Below are positions 28,028-37,243 of a stretch of 64,000 nt of DNA, in pieces. A model generated the notes under the pieces. It searched no databases and was not told where the DNA came from. It was given only the letters and a program-made list of their open reading frames with translations. Source of the stretch: Methylobacterium sp. Leaf99 (lineage in GTDB: Bacteria; Pseudomonadota; Alphaproteobacteria; Rhizobiales; Beijerinckiaceae); NCBI RefSeq assembly GCF_001422375.1, contig NZ_LMMU01000001.1, positions 620,223-684,222 on the forward strand, read 5' to 3'. A program made the position numbers and the translations under genes. Each line of letters begins with the position of its first letter. Position 1 is the stretch's first letter.

Positions 28028-29098
28028 TCAGTGTCCGGCCGGTGCCGCCTGCGCCTTGGCCGAGCCGAACAGGGCCCGGACCCGCCGGGTGACCGGGGCC
28101 AGGACGAACTGCGCCACGGGGATCGTCAGGCCGCCGACCACGAGGCCGCCGAGGCCCGACAGGGTCGCGGTGGTGAGCCATTCGGCGGCCCCCGCCAGGC
28201 TCGGCACCGCGGCGGCCATCCATTTGGCCGCATCGTGGACGCGGTGGGCCGGGGCGGTGACGCCGAAATGCTCGAGGCCGTGCAGGAGGATGCCGCCGCC
28301 GACCCACAGCATCGCGGCGGTGCCGAGGATGGCCAGACCGCTGAGGAAGTACGGCATGCCGACGACGAGGGCCCGTCCGAAGCCCCGGGTCACCGGCCGC
28401 AGGGCACGGTCCGGGCCGGAGGCGGCCCCCGGCGTCGCGGCGCGCAGGCCGAGGAGGGTGGAAGCCGGGCGGTCGTTGGCGGCGAGCGCCACGCCGGCAT
28501 CGTCCGCCTTCACGATGAGGGCGACGACGCCGTAGACCAGCAGCGTCACGCCGATGCCGACCACGGCGAGGATCGCCGCCTGGGTCACCGTCGATTCCGT
28601 GGTGAGGGAGGCGAGCGTCAGGGCCATCACCTCGGCCGAGAGGATGAAATCGGTCTGGATCGCGCCGCGCACGCGCTGATCCTCCTGAGCCTGGGCGTCC
28701 TGTGGACCGGTGGCGACCGTGTCCTCGGCCTGCGCGGGCGCGGGCACGAGGGCATGGAGGATCTTCTCGGCGCCCTCGTAGCAGAGGTAGAGCCCGCCGA
28801 GCATGAGCAGGGGCGTGATCACCCACGGCACGAGATAGCTCAGCAGCAGGGCGCCCGGCAGCAGGAACAGAAGCTTGTTCTTCAGGGAGCCCACGGCGAT
28901 GCGCCAGACGATGGGCAGTTCGCGCGCGGCGGCGAAGCCCACGACGTAGCGCGGGGTCACGGCGGCGTCGTCGATGACGATGCCGAGGGCCTTGGTGCCG
29001 GCCTTGCCGGCCTGGGCCACCACGTCGTCGAGGGAGGCCGCCGCCACCCGGGCGAGGGCCGCGACATCGTCGAGAAGTGCCAGAAGTCCCACGCTCAC
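28028..29098 (-). CDS. DUF808 family inner-membrane protein
   Basis: This encodes 356 residues from a GTG at 29098 (purine-rich GGGGGAAA upstream). It begins with the DUF808 signature GLLALLDDVAALARVAAASLDDVVAQAGKAG and VIDDAAVTPRYVVGF. About five to seven membrane segments follow, for example LVPWVITPLLMLGGLYLCYEG, AAILAVVGIGVTLLVYGVVALIV and LSGLAILGTAAMLWVGGGILL. E. coli YedI belongs to this family; its function is not established. The length is normal. It converges on the large helicase gene with 16 bases between stops. Confidence 0.85.
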   Translation of the reverse strand: MSVGLLALLDDVAALARVAAASLDDVVAQAGKAGTKALGIVIDDAAVTPRYVVGFAAARELPIVWRIAVGSLKNKLLFLLPGALLLSYLVPWVITPLLMLGGLYLCYEGAEKILHALVPAPAQAEDTVATGPQDAQAQEDQRVRGAIQTDFILSAEVMALTLASLTTESTVTQAAILAVVGIGVTLLVYGVVALIVKADDAGVALAANDRPASTLLGLRAATPGAASGPDRALRPVTRGFGRALVVGMPYFLSGLAILGTAAMLWVGGGILLHGLEHFGVTAPAHRVHDAAKWMAAAVPSLAGAAEWLTTATLSGLGGLVVGGLTIPVAQFVLAPVTRRVRALFGSAKAQAAPAGH

Positions 29099-29303
29099 GA
29101 TCGATTTCCCCCGGCCCGTCGTTCCGCCCGAGACATGGCACAGCCGCGGGCGTCCGCAAACCGAACGCGGCGCCGACGAGGTCCGCCGGCCGGCCCCGAA
29201 CCGTTGAACCGGGGCTGAACCGCGCCGTTCAGTCTCGGTCCGGAGCCATCCCGTAGATCGGTGACACCCCGAAAGGGCGCCCCCGAACACCACAGGCCAC
29301 CAC

Positions 29304-29741
29304 ATGACCGACCTGCAGACCGCCACCGGCACCATCTGGGCCGTGTTCGGCCACCGCCTCGCCGTCGAGGGCCCAGACGGGCGGTTCCTCGCCGATCTCG
29401 GTCCCGAAGGGGCCAAAGGCCTGACCCTGACGCCCGGCGACACCGTGACGGTGACCGGCGAGCGCAAGCCCTCCGAGATCAAGGTGAGCCGCCTCATCCT
29501 CGGCGACGGTCCGGCCCGCCCCATCGCCTGGCCGGCCAAGGCCGACAAGCCCGGTCACGCCCCGGCCGATCCCGAAGCCGCCCTCGCCGCCGCCCGCAGG
29601 GCGGGCTACGCGCCGAGCGGCGAGGCCAGGCGCAAACCGAAGCATTTCGAGGTTCCGGCCACGAGGGGCGATGCGGCCTTCACCCTCCACGTCGACCTCG
29701 ACGGGGCTGTGCGGAAAGCCGAGCCGATCCGCTCCGCATAG
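29304..29741 (+). CDS. Hypothetical protein with an OB-like N-terminal half
   Basis: This encodes 145 residues. The first 65 form a beta-rich segment, GTIWAVFGHRLAVEGPDGRFLADLG and LTPGDTVTVTGERKPSEIKVSRLIL, with the look of an OB fold or stress-type YdeI fold. A Pro/Ala linker follows, then a C-terminal region HFEVPATRGDAAFTLHVDLDGAVRKAEPI that resembles a PepSY-like strand pair. There is no signal peptide. It converges on sdaA with seven bases between stops. Function unknown. Confidence 0.6.
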   Translation: MTDLQTATGTIWAVFGHRLAVEGPDGRFLADLGPEGAKGLTLTPGDTVTVTGERKPSEIKVSRLILGDGPARPIAWPAKADKPGHAPADPEAALAAARRAGYAPSGEARRKPKHFEVPATRGDAAFTLHVDLDGAVRKAEPIRSA

Positions 29742-29748
29742 GAGCCCT

Positions 29749-31095
29749 TCAGCAGGCGGCGACGTTCACCGCGAGACCGCCGAGGGAGGTCTCCTTGTAC
29801 TTGTCCTGCATGTCGGCGCCGGTCTGACGCATGGTCTCGATGACCTCGTCGAGGGAGACGCGGTGGATGCCGTCGCCGCGCAGGGCGAGGGATGCGGCCA
29901 CCACCGCCTTGTTGGCCCCGAAGGCGTTGCGCTCGATGCAGGGGATCTGCACGAGGCCGCCGATGGGGTCGCAGGTCATGCCGAGATGGTGCTCCATAGC
30001 GATCTCGGCGGCGTTCTCGACCTGGGCCGGCGAGCCCCCGAGGAAGGCGGCGAACCCGGCCGCCGCCATGGCGGCCGCCGAGCCGACCTCGCCCTGGCAG
30101 CCGACCTCGGCCCCCGAGATCGAGGCGCGGGTCTTGATGAGGCCCCCGACGGCGGCCGCCGTGAGCAGGTAGTCGCGTCCCCGTGCCTCCGACCAGTCGG
30201 GGCAGAAGTCGCGGGCGTAGCGCAGGACCGCCGGCACGATCCCGGCCGCCCCGTTGGTGGGCGCCGTGACCACGCGGCCGCCGGACGCGTTCTCCTCGTT
30301 GACGGCCAGGGCGAACAGGCTGATCCAGTCGACGACCTCGTGGGCCGGGCGGGCGTTGCGCAGGCGGCCGGCCGTGAGATCCTCGTGCAGGCGCCGGGCC
30401 CGGCGGCGGACCTTGAGGCCGCCGGGGAGCTCGCCGCCCTGGCGCAGGCCCCGCTCGATGCAGGCGAACATGGCCTCCGCGATGGCATCGAGGCCCTGAT
30501 CCACCGCGTCCGGGCCCCGGATCGCGCCTTCGTTCGCCCGCTGCACGGCGGCGATGGACAGGCCCGTGCGGGCGCAGACCGCCAGAAGTTCGGCGGCACT
30601 CGCGTAGGGCAGCGGGAACGCCGCCTCCGGCCCCGGCTCCGGGCCGGCCTCCGTGACGACGAAGCCGCCGCCGACGGAATAGAACACCTGCGTGTCGCGG
30701 GCCGCCCCGGCCGCATCGAGGGCGGAAAAGCGCATGCCGTTGGTGTGGAGCGGCAGCACCTCGGTGAAGTTGAAGACCAGATCGTGGGCGGGATCGAAGG
30801 CCGGGCCGCCGAGCCACAGGCGCTTTTCGCGGTTCAGTTCGGCGACCAGTCCCTCCACGGCGTCGGGATCGACGGTGTCCGGCGCGTGGCCGAGCAGCCC
30901 GAGGACGATGGCCACATCGGTGCCGTGGCCGCGCCCGGTCCAGGCGAGCGAGCCGAAGATCTCGGCCCGGATCCGCGCCGTGCCCGCCCCGCCCCGGACC
31001 CGCTCACGGAACCGGCGCGCGGCCACCATCGGCCCGACGGTGTGGGAACTCGACGGGCCGATCCCGATCTTGAAGAGGTCGAAGGCGCTGATCAT
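29749..31095 (-). CDS. sdaA: L-serine ammonia-lyase (iron-sulfur type)
   Basis: This encodes 448 residues, the single-chain type. It opens with the family signature [22 protein letters not shown]. The C-terminal half has [27 protein letters not shown] with two of the Cys ligands of the 4Fe-4S cluster, and [21 protein letters not shown] earlier with a third. The last residue is Cys, which in structurally studied members inserts into the active site and ligates the cluster. It converts L-serine to pyruvate and ammonia in the cytosol, relevant to serine-cycle methylotrophs where serine is a central intermediate. Its ATG overlaps the stop of the upstream TAXI gene by four bases, so the two are translated together. 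Confidence 0.95.
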   Translation of the reverse strand: MISAFDLFKIGIGPSSSHTVGPMVAARRFRERVRGGAGTARIRAEIFGSLAWTGRGHGTDVAIVLGLLGHAPDTVDPDAVEGLVAELNREKRLWLGGPAFDPAHDLVFNFTEVLPLHTNGMRFSALDAAGAARDTQVFYSVGGGFVVTEAGPEPGPEAAFPLPYASAAELLAVCARTGLSIAAVQRANEGAIRGPDAVDQGLDAIAEAMFACIERGLRQGGELPGGLKVRRRARRLHEDLTAGRLRNARPAHEVVDWISLFALAVNEENASGGRVVTAPTNGAAGIVPAVLRYARDFCPDWSEARGRDYLLTAAAVGGLIKTRASISGAEVGCQGEVGSAAAMAAAGFAAFLGGSPAQVENAAEIAMEHHLGMTCDPIGGLVQIPCIERNAFGANKAVVAASLALRGDGIHRVSLDEVIETMRQTGADMQDKYKETSLGGLAVNVAAC

Positions 31096-32564
31096 CGGCT
31101 CGGGGTCCGTTCGGACGACAGGGGACCGGTCCCGGCATCCGACGCCGATTCAGGCCGGACCGACACCGGGCCCCCGGCCGCCTCAGCAGGAAACGGGCCG
31201 TCCGGTGCCGCGGCCACCGCCGCCTCCGGCCGGGTGGCGCGCCGCACCGTCGAGCGCGCGGCGTCGATGGCGATGGCGGCCGCACTCATGGTGCGGGCTT
31301 CCGTCGGCCGCTCCAGGGCATGGCGGGCGATCTCGCCGGCCAGATCGTCGATCTCCGCGGCCAGGGCGTCGAGGTGCCTGCGGTCGGGCGCATCCCGCAC
31401 CCCGGCCCGGATGGCGAGGAGGCGGTCGGTCGCCTCCTCGACGCGCTCGCGGCGCACCCGGGACAGGCGCTGGCGAAGGGAGGCCAGGGCGGAGCCGAGG
31501 CCGCCGCCGAGGAAGGCCACGAGGTAGATCCAGGTCTCGTAGCGCTCGATGAAGCCCTGCTGCTCGCGCTCGAAGAAATCGATGGCGCCGGGGTGGATCG
31601 GCAGGCGCGCGCTGGTGGCGGCGGCCGTGGTCTCGTAGCTCGGGGCCAGCATGTAATCGGCGGCCGGCGTGGCGTTGGAGAGGCCGCTGCGCAGTTCGAA
31701 CAGGTGCTGGGTCACGTCCGCCGCCACCGTGCGCGACAGGCCGGCCCGCGCCATGAGGCGGTAGGACGCCCCGATGGTGCGCACGTCCTCGGCCGGCACC
31801 TTCGGGGAACCGCCGAACAGGCCCGCCGGGATCGTTACCGCCTGGAGCCGGGGCATGCGCTCAATGATGGCGGTCCCGTCGGCGACATCGATGAACGCGA
31901 CCTTGCGGCTGCGGCTCGCCGCCTGGACGATCCCGACGATGCGAAGGGCCGTCGGCGCCGCCGGCGCGATGACGGAGACGACGGCATCGACCCGCTTCTT
32001 CGCGAAGGCCTGGGCGAGGTCCTTTTCCTCCAGCTGCACCAGGGCGACGTGGCGGGCCGGAACGGGGCCGTCGGGGGCGTCGTCGAGGAGGGTGAGGCCG
32101 TAATGCTCCGCCAGGGCCTTGATCAGGGTGTGGTCGGCGTCGCGATGGGCCAGGATGGCGAGGCGTTTCCGGTCGAGGTCGGCGAACTCCGTGATCCCCG
32201 ACGGCTCGGGCGAGGCGATGATCATGGCCTGGTCGCGCAGGATCGCCAGGGTCAGGCCGTTCTCCGGCAGGGCGACGTCGGGGCGCACCACGGCCAGATC
32301 CGCCCTGCCCGTCTGCAGGGCGGCGGCGGAGTCGCGCACGTCGTCGAAGGGCAGGACCCGGAGGCGGACTTCCTTGCGGCCCGCCGTCAGGGCGTCGGCA
32401 TAGGCCCGGATCAGGGCGGGCTCGGTGCCGTCGCTCGGCGCCACGGCCACCGTCAGGGTGGTGGCGCGGGAGACGTAGAAGGCGCCCGCCGCCGCAAGCG
32501 CAAGGAGGATGGCGAGGGCGAGGAAGATCAGCTCGCGGCGGATGGGCAGGCCCGGAAGGGTCAT
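31092..32564 (-). CDS. Membrane-anchored TAXI-type solute-binding protein, copy 1
   Basis: This encodes 490 residues. An N-terminal helix (LIFLALAILLALAAAGAFYVS) anchors it. A periplasmic TAXI-type binding domain follows (TTLTVAVAPSDGTEPALIRAYADAL, RADLAVVRPDVALPENGLTLAIL, VTIPAGLFGGSPKVPAEDVRTIGASYRLMAR). A second membrane segment (WIYLVAFLGGGLGSALASL) leads to a long cytoplasmic helical and disordered tail. Normal TAXI proteins are free periplasmic proteins of about 320 residues that feed a TRAP permease; no permease gene is present. The two-helix design with a cytosolic tail looks like a sensor or regulator. The gene overlaps sdaA by four bases. Copy 2 is at 41014. Confidence 0.85.
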   Translation of the reverse strand: MTLPGLPIRRELIFLALAILLALAAAGAFYVSRATTLTVAVAPSDGTEPALIRAYADALTAGRKEVRLRVLPFDDVRDSAAALQTGRADLAVVRPDVALPENGLTLAILRDQAMIIASPEPSGITEFADLDRKRLAILAHRDADHTLIKALAEHYGLTLLDDAPDGPVPARHVALVQLEEKDLAQAFAKKRVDAVVSVIAPAAPTALRIVGIVQAASRSRKVAFIDVADGTAIIERMPRLQAVTIPAGLFGGSPKVPAEDVRTIGASYRLMARAGLSRTVAADVTQHLFELRSGLSNATPAADYMLAPSYETTAAATSARLPIHPGAIDFFEREQQGFIERYETWIYLVAFLGGGLGSALASLRQRLSRVRRERVEEATDRLLAIRAGVRDAPDRRHLDALAAEIDDLAGEIARHALERPTEARTMSAAAIAIDAARSTVRRATRPEAAVAAAPDGPFPAEAAGGPVSVRPESASDAGTGPLSSERTPSR

Positions 32565-32696
32565 CCGTGGATCGGGTCTCCTGGACAGTGCGGATGATAC
32601 CGCCGCGGCGCCACTGCAACGTGCCGCGAAGCGGGACGGTTGCTGAGGCCCGGCCTCACCTTGTCAGGGACGGGCCGAATCGGCGATATCGGGGCC

Positions 32697-33038
32697 ATGC
32701 GAATCCGCGCGCGCGTCGTCCTCAGTCTGATCCTCTGCCTGCCCTTCGGCGAGGTGGTGGCCGCCCCCGACGTGCCGGCCCTGGAGCGGGCCTGGACGGC
32801 GTGCGTGCGCGAGTCCTTCGCCGGGCAGCCGGCGATCCAGGGCAAGGCCGGCGCCCAGCGCAACGCCCTCGATGCCTGCAAGGACCGGGAAGACGCCTAC
32901 GTCGCCGCCCTCATGGCCGAGCGCGCGACCGGGGACGGCACTCGGACCATGGCGACGCGCGCCCGGGAGTGGGCGGCCTCCATGGCCGCCTACGTGGTCG
33001 ATCCGGTCTCGTCCTGGATCGCGATGCTGCGGCGCTGA
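32697..33038 (+). CDS. Small exported protein of unknown function
   Basis: This encodes 113 residues from the ATG at 32697. Residues 1 to about 22 are a signal peptide (ARVVLSLILCLPFGEVVA). The mature part is helical with two Cys (WTACVRESF and LDACKDREDAYVAALM), resembling small periplasmic helical-hairpin proteins of the LprI type but without its W-x-x-Y-R-D-x-x-C centre. It is transcribed divergently from the TAXI gene. Confidence 0.65.
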   Translation: MRIRARVVLSLILCLPFGEVVAAPDVPALERAWTACVRESFAGQPAIQGKAGAQRNALDACKDREDAYVAALMAERATGDGTRTMATRAREWAASMAAYVVDPVSSWIAMLRR

Positions 33039-33051
33039 GCGCCGCGCGGCT

Positions 33052-33225
33052 TCAGGCTTCCGATTCCGGCCGGTCGACGTTCTGCTCGGTCTCGTCGGCG
33101 GTGTAGCCTTCGAGCCAGTCGGCGCTGTTCTGCGAACCGGCCGGATACGGGTTGGCCTCGTCGGACCGGCCGGCGCGCTTGGCGGCCAGTCCCTCTTCCA
33201 TCACCGTCTTCGATACGAATGCCAT
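33052..33225 (-). CDS. Rmf/CrpP-fold small protein
   Basis: This encodes 57 residues from the ATG at 33225, with GAGGGA upstream. The core, EEGLAAKRAGRSDEANPYPAG followed by SADWLEGYTA, matches the pattern of ribosome modulation factor and the related CrpP-like proteins: a G-x-x-A-x-x-x-G helix, N-P-Y-P, then a W-x-x-G-Y/F helix. Rmf dimerises 70S ribosomes in stationary phase in gamma-proteobacteria. Whether this alphaproteobacterial member binds ribosomes is inference. It is shorter at the N-terminus than E. coli Rmf. Confidence 0.65.
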   Translation of the reverse strand: MAFVSKTVMEEGLAAKRAGRSDEANPYPAGSQNSADWLEGYTADETEQNVDRPESEA

Positions 33226-33267
33226 GGGGGTCCCTCGCTCAAAATTCGTCCGAGGGGTGAACACGGT

Positions 33268-33771
33268 TCAGGGCGTTTGGGTCCGTCCGGCCGCCACCCC
33301 CGTCGAGCCGAAGCCCCCGGCGCCGCGCCCGGAGCCGGCCTCCGCCGGCCCGTCCACCAGGGTGAAGCGCGGGCGGGTGATGCGGGTGAAGACGAGCTGG
33401 GCGATGCGGTCGCCGGGCGCGATCGTCAGGGCGGGTCCCGCCGGGTTGCGGTTCCAGGCCGAGATCATCAGCGGGCCGGTATAGTCGGCGTCGATGACCC
33501 CGACGCCGTTGCCGAGGACGAGGCCGTCGCGGTGGCCGAGCCCCGAGCGCGGGTAGATCAGCCCGCACCAGGACGGATCGCGGATCGCCAGGGCGAACCC
33601 CGCCGGGATCAGCACGGCCGGGGCCCGGGGATCGAGGGTCAGGGGCGCGTCGAGGCAGGCGTGGAGGTCGAGGCCGGCGGCCCCGGCCGAGCCCCAATGC
33701 GGGAAGCCCCAGCCGGTCAGGCGAGGGTCGGACAGGTGCAGATCGACGGCGAGTTCGGGCGGCGCGCTCAC
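33268..33771 (-). CDS. dut: dUTP diphosphatase (dUTPase)
   Basis: This encodes 167 residues from a GTG at 33771, which overlaps the TGA of the upstream lyase gene (GTGA). All five motifs of trimeric dUTPases are present in order: AAGLDLHA; YPRSGLGHRDGLVLGN; GVIDADYTGPL; PGDRIAQLVF; and the C-terminal P-loop-like GAGGFGSTG. It hydrolyses dUTP to dUMP and pyrophosphate, limiting uracil in DNA and feeding dTMP synthesis. The UdgX gene, also related to uracil in DNA, lies in the same block. The length is slightly above the usual 150. Confidence 0.95.
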   Translation of the reverse strand: MSAPPELAVDLHLSDPRLTGWGFPHWGSAGAAGLDLHACLDAPLTLDPRAPAVLIPAGFALAIRDPSWCGLIYPRSGLGHRDGLVLGNGVGVIDADYTGPLMISAWNRNPAGPALTIAPGDRIAQLVFTRITRPRFTLVDGPAEAGSGRGAGGFGSTGVAAGRTQTP

Positions 33772-34664
33772 GCCGCCCGCGCCGCGATGGCGTCGGCCAT
33801 GGCCACGACGCGGGCGGCGTCCACGGCGTGCAGGCGCTCGATCATCCGCCCCTCGAATTCCACCACGCCGCGCCGGGCGTTCGCCGGATCGGCGAAGACC
33901 GCCATGATGGCGCGGGCCTCGGCGACGGCCTCCGCCGTGGGCCCGAACACCGCGTTGGCGGGTTCGATCTGGCCCGGATGGATCAGCATCTTGCCGTCGA
34001 AGCCGCAATCGCGGCCCTGCTCGCACTCGGCGAGGAACCCGGCGGCGTCGCGAAACGCGTTGTAGATGCCGTCGATGACGTCGATCTCGTAGGCGCGGGC
34101 GGCGGCGACCACGTTCATCAGCCACGGCATCAGGGCCGGGCGGCCCGGCACGCCGAGGCGGACCCGGCTCGCCTTGGCGAGGTCGTTGGGGCCGACGATG
34201 AGGCAGGCGAGCCGGGTATCGACGTCGCGGGCCGAACTCGCGATCTCGGCGATGTGCAGGAGCGCCATCGGGCTCTCGATCATCGCCCAGACGCGGGTAC
34301 GGTCCGGCGCCCCGAGGCGGCGCAGCCGGCTGCCCACGGCCACGAGCACATCGGGCCCGGTGACCTTCGGCACCAGGATGGCATCGGGGCCGGCGGGCGC
34401 GATGGCCGCGAGATCCGCCTCGCCCCACGGGGTATCGAGGGCATTGACCCGGACCACCACCTCGCGCCGACCGAACCGCTCCGCCCGGATCGCTTCGGCG
34501 ACGGCGTGCCGTGCCTCGTCCTTGGCCTCGGGCGCCACCGCGTCCTCGAGGTCGATCATCACCACGTCGGTGGGGAGGTGGGCCGCCTTTTCGAGGGCTC
34601 TCGCATTCGAGCCCGGCATGGACAGGACGCTGCGGCGGGGGCGAATCTCGGTCATGACGGTCAA
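33768..34664 (-). CDS. CitE-like CoA ester lyase
   Basis: This encodes 298 residues and has the HpcH/HpaI aldolase-citrate lyase beta fold. It opens with RRSVLSMPGSNARALEKA, then VVMIDLEDAVAPEAKDEAR (metal and CoA region), VVRVNALDTPWG, AMIESPMALLHIAEIA (metal-binding Glu), CLIVGPNDLAK and GFDGKMLIHPGQIEPAN, all family landmarks. Such enzymes cleave or form malyl-, citryl- or methylmalyl-CoA esters, or act as malyl-CoA thioesterases. In methylotrophs the serine cycle uses malyl-CoA lyase, but the true mcl is usually longer and lies with serine-cycle genes, so the substrate is open. It is coupled to dut by GTGA. Confidence 0.88.
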   Translation of the reverse strand: MTVMTEIRPRRSVLSMPGSNARALEKAAHLPTDVVMIDLEDAVAPEAKDEARHAVAEAIRAERFGRREVVVRVNALDTPWGEADLAAIAPAGPDAILVPKVTGPDVLVAVGSRLRRLGAPDRTRVWAMIESPMALLHIAEIASSARDVDTRLACLIVGPNDLAKASRVRLGVPGRPALMPWLMNVVAAARAYEIDVIDGIYNAFRDAAGFLAECEQGRDCGFDGKMLIHPGQIEPANAVFGPTAEAVAEARAIMAVFADPANARRGVVEFEGRMIERLHAVDAARVVAMADAIAARAA

Positions 34665-34747
34665 CCCTATCGCGCGAATCCGGCGTTGGCCGGAGCGGTA
34701 CCGCTCCCGGCTCCCCGATTCAAGGCGAGGGCTTCAAGGCGAGAGTC

Positions 34748-35143
34748 TCAGTCGCGCGGGCGGGTCGCCATGCGGGCGTCGCGGGCGACCTGCCGCTCGA
34801 ACCGGCGCGGCGCGAGGTTTTCGCGGGACATGCGCCGCATCCCCAGCACCAGGAGGACGAGGGCCGCGACGGCGAACGGCCCGCCGACGACGAGGGCCCC
34901 GGCGACCTCGGAGCCGAGCAGGGCGCCGAGTCCCTTCACCAGGAAGACGACGAAGAGCATCAGGGCGGCGAGGACGAGGAGCGAAGCCGTGCCGAACGCC
35001 GCGACGAGACCGAGGATCGCCCGGATGTTGCCGTCGGTCTCGCGGCGCAGGAGCTCGAATTCGCCGCCGACGAGATCGGCGGCATGGCGCACACTGTCCC
35101 CCAACAGGGCGCCGAGTCCTTTGGCAGCCGGATCGCGCATCAC
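34748..35143 (-). CDS. Holin-X type (phage holin superfamily III-like) membrane protein
   Basis: This encodes 131 residues. An amphipathic N-terminal region (GLGALLGDSVRHAADLVGGEFELLRRE) precedes two membrane helices (LVAAFGTASLLVLAALMLFVVFLV and VAGALVVGGPFAVAALVLLVLGM) and a basic tail. This matches the Phage_holin_3_6/DUF1469 family, common as chromosomal genes in Rhizobiales; the name does not imply a phage. An ATG one codon later is an equally good start. Function unknown. Confidence 0.8.
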   Translation of the reverse strand: MMRDPAAKGLGALLGDSVRHAADLVGGEFELLRRETDGNIRAILGLVAAFGTASLLVLAALMLFVVFLVKGLGALLGSEVAGALVVGGPFAVAALVLLVLGMRRMSRENLAPRRFERQVARDARMATRPRD

Positions 35144-35210
35144 ACACCTCGCTCGTGCCCCGCAGGGGCCGAACGGTGCAACCGTGGCCGGGCGCGGGTG
35201 TTCCCGAGGA

Positions 35211-36836
35211 TCAGGCGCCGGCCGCGTCGAGGCGCCTCGACTCGACGAAGGTTCGGCCGTCGGCGAAACGGTAGCTCACGCTCTCGGACAGGCGGCCGTT
35301 GGCCCGGATGAGGATCGCGGCCGGGCGGGCGAGTTCGTCGGCCCGATCGAGGGCTTCGGCGACGGTCAGGGGCACGTCGCGCCCGCCGCCGAACTGGCGC
35401 CACCACTGCACCGCCTTCTCGCGGGGGTACCCGGTCTGCTCCAGGGCGATCCGGACCCGGTGGGTCAGGCCGTCCTCCGTGCGGAACACCACGTCGAAGC
35501 TGCCGGAGGCGGCGTGGCGGACGAGCTGCCAGCCCCGGATGCCGCGCCAGACCGGTACGGCCCGCGACAGGATCGGATGCTCGTCCTCCGCCGCCGCCTC
35601 GTGGCTCGGGCCGGCCTCGTCCTCGGGCTCGACCCAGCAGCCCTCGCAGGTGCTGGCGTTGAGGGGAATGAGGGCGCCGCAGCCCGGACAGGCCTTCGCC
35701 CGCACCTCGCCCTCGCGGCCCTTGATGAGCGCCGCGCTGCGGGCGGTGACGATGTCGACGGGCCCGTGCATCCGCACCAGCCCGGCATAGTCGAGGATGA
35801 GGGCGTCGGTCTTGCCCGGCGCGGTGCGCAGGGCCCGGCCGACCTGCTGGACGTAGAGCCCCGTGCTCTGGGTCGGGCGCAGGAGCGCGATAAGGTCGAC
35901 GCGGGGCACGTTGAAGCCCGTCGAGAGCACGCCGACGGAGGTGAGGCAGCGTACCCGGCCCTCACGAAACGCGCGCACGATCCGGTCGCGCTCGCGCTTG
36001 CCGGTCTCGCCCGTCACCATCTCGCAGGAAACCCCCTCCCCCCGCACGGCGTCGCGCACAGCTTCCGCGTGGGCCACACCGGCGCAGAAGGCGAGCCAGG
36101 CCCGGCGGTCGCGGCCGTAGCCGGCCATTTCCTCCACGGCCGCGCGGGTGATCCAGTCCTGGTTCACCGCCGCCTCCAGGGCGCTCGGGATGTAGTCGCC
36201 GCCGCGCTTGCCCACGCCGGAGACATCGAGCGCCGTGGCGGTGGCCTTGCAGATCAGGGGCGCGAGGTAGCCCTGGTGGATGAGGTCGCCGACATTGGCC
36301 TCGTAGACGATGCGCTCGAACAGGCGGCCCGCGCCCTCGTCGAGGCGGCCGCTGTCGAGGCGGTAGGGCGTGGCCGTGAGGCCGACGACGCGCAGGTCGA
36401 GCTTGGCGGCCCGCAGGGCGGCGAGGAAGCGGCCGTAGCGGGTCTCGGCGGCGCGCGGGATCAGGTGGGCCTCGTCCACCACCACGAGGTCGAAGGCGCC
36501 GATGGCATCGAGCCGGTTCCAGACCGACTGGATGCCGCAGAACAGGATCTGCGTGGCCGTCTCGCGCCGATTGAGGCCGGCCGAGTAGATTCCGGCCGGG
36601 GCGTCCGGCCAATACGCGAGGAGTTCGCGATGGTTCTGGGCGATGAGTTCGCGGGTGTGGGTGACGACGGCGATCCGCGCGCCGGCCGCGCGGGCGATGG
36701 TTTCCCGCACCAGGGCAGCGATGACGAAGGCCTTGCCGGCGCCCGTGGGCAGGACGATGAGGCCGTCGCCGGTCTCGTTGCGCCAGGACGCGTAGAGGGC
36801 GTCGAGGCTGGCACGCTGGTAGGGTCTGAGCTCCAT
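35211..36836 (-). CDS. DEAH-box superfamily 2 helicase with a zinc ribbon and an unusual Walker A
   Basis: This encodes 541 residues. Helicase motifs are: Q-like RPYQRASLDAL; Walker A PTGAGKA (residues 30-36); motif Ia VVTHTRELI; DEAH at 121-124; TATPYR; motif V VGVLSTGFNVPRVD; motif VI QQVGRALRTA. A treble-clef or ribbon with CPGC and CEGC follows, then a C-terminal domain. The position after the Walker Lys (residue 36) is Ala, where Ser or Thr normally coordinates magnesium. The rest of the motor is intact. Relatives are annotated as RadD-like or DNA repair helicases. The gene starts alone, just after the small gene at 36893. Either the ATPase is weak or this subfamily compensates. Confidence 0.88.
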   Translation of the reverse strand: MELRPYQRASLDALYASWRNETGDGLIVLPTGAGKAFVIAALVRETIARAAGARIAVVTHTRELIAQNHRELLAYWPDAPAGIYSAGLNRRETATQILFCGIQSVWNRLDAIGAFDLVVVDEAHLIPRAAETRYGRFLAALRAAKLDLRVVGLTATPYRLDSGRLDEGAGRLFERIVYEANVGDLIHQGYLAPLICKATATALDVSGVGKRGGDYIPSALEAAVNQDWITRAAVEEMAGYGRDRRAWLAFCAGVAHAEAVRDAVRGEGVSCEMVTGETGKRERDRIVRAFREGRVRCLTSVGVLSTGFNVPRVDLIALLRPTQSTGLYVQQVGRALRTAPGKTDALILDYAGLVRMHGPVDIVTARSAALIKGREGEVRAKACPGCGALIPLNASTCEGCWVEPEDEAGPSHEAAAEDEHPILSRAVPVWRGIRGWQLVRHAASGSFDVVFRTEDGLTHRVRIALEQTGYPREKAVQWWRQFGGGRDVPLTVAEALDRADELARPAAILIRANGRLSESVSYRFADGRTFVESRRLDAAGA

Positions 36837-36892
36837 CGCCGGGTTTCTACGGCGGTTCTTCGCGATGCGGAACGGCGAGCGGAGCAGGCCCC

Positions 36893-37111
36893 CTAGTCGG
36901 TGCCGCGCACCACGCGGGTGATCCCTTCCACCATCCCCTGCGACAGGCGCACGAACTGGCCCGTGCCGTGGCCGCGCCCGTCCAGCAGCTCGGCGAAGAC
37001 GGGCTTGGCCGGTTCGTAGGCCAGCGCCGCCACGGGCCGGGTGTTGCGCCGCTTGGCCCGCAGGCGCTCGGCCAGCGCGTCGGGAACGAAGGGATCGCGC
37101 AAGGCGGGCAT
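36893..37111 (-). CDS. Small basic hypothetical protein
   Basis: This encodes 72 residues from the ATG at 37111. The frame is open to 37360, but the extension is Arg/Gly-rich and unlikely. The sequence has VPDALAERLRAKRRNTRPVAALAYEPAKPVFAELLDG and FVRLSQGMVEGITRVVRG. It is soluble, basic and helical. The ribosome binding site (GGAG) lies directly against the ATG, which is unusually close and leaves the start in doubt. Function unknown. Confidence 0.5.
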   Translation of the reverse strand: MPALRDPFVPDALAERLRAKRRNTRPVAALAYEPAKPVFAELLDGRGHGTGQFVRLSQGMVEGITRVVRGTD

Positions 37112-37243
37112 CTCCTGGCAGGGCCGTCCGGTCGGGCTCGGACCGGGCCTAAGCGCGCCGGGTTGCCGGGCTCTTAAGGCGGCCCCACGGAACTCCCCCT
37201 CACGCCACCGTGTTTCGCTCGGACTCAGCGGAGAAGAAAATTC

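Noticed and set aside
33772..34428. N-terminal extension of the dUTPase frame
   Set aside because: It overlaps the CitE-like gene in another frame; the GTG overlapping its stop is the natural start.
33828..36896. 1022-codon plus-strand frame
   Set aside because: It runs antisense to the lyase, holin-like and helicase genes and lacks any domain.
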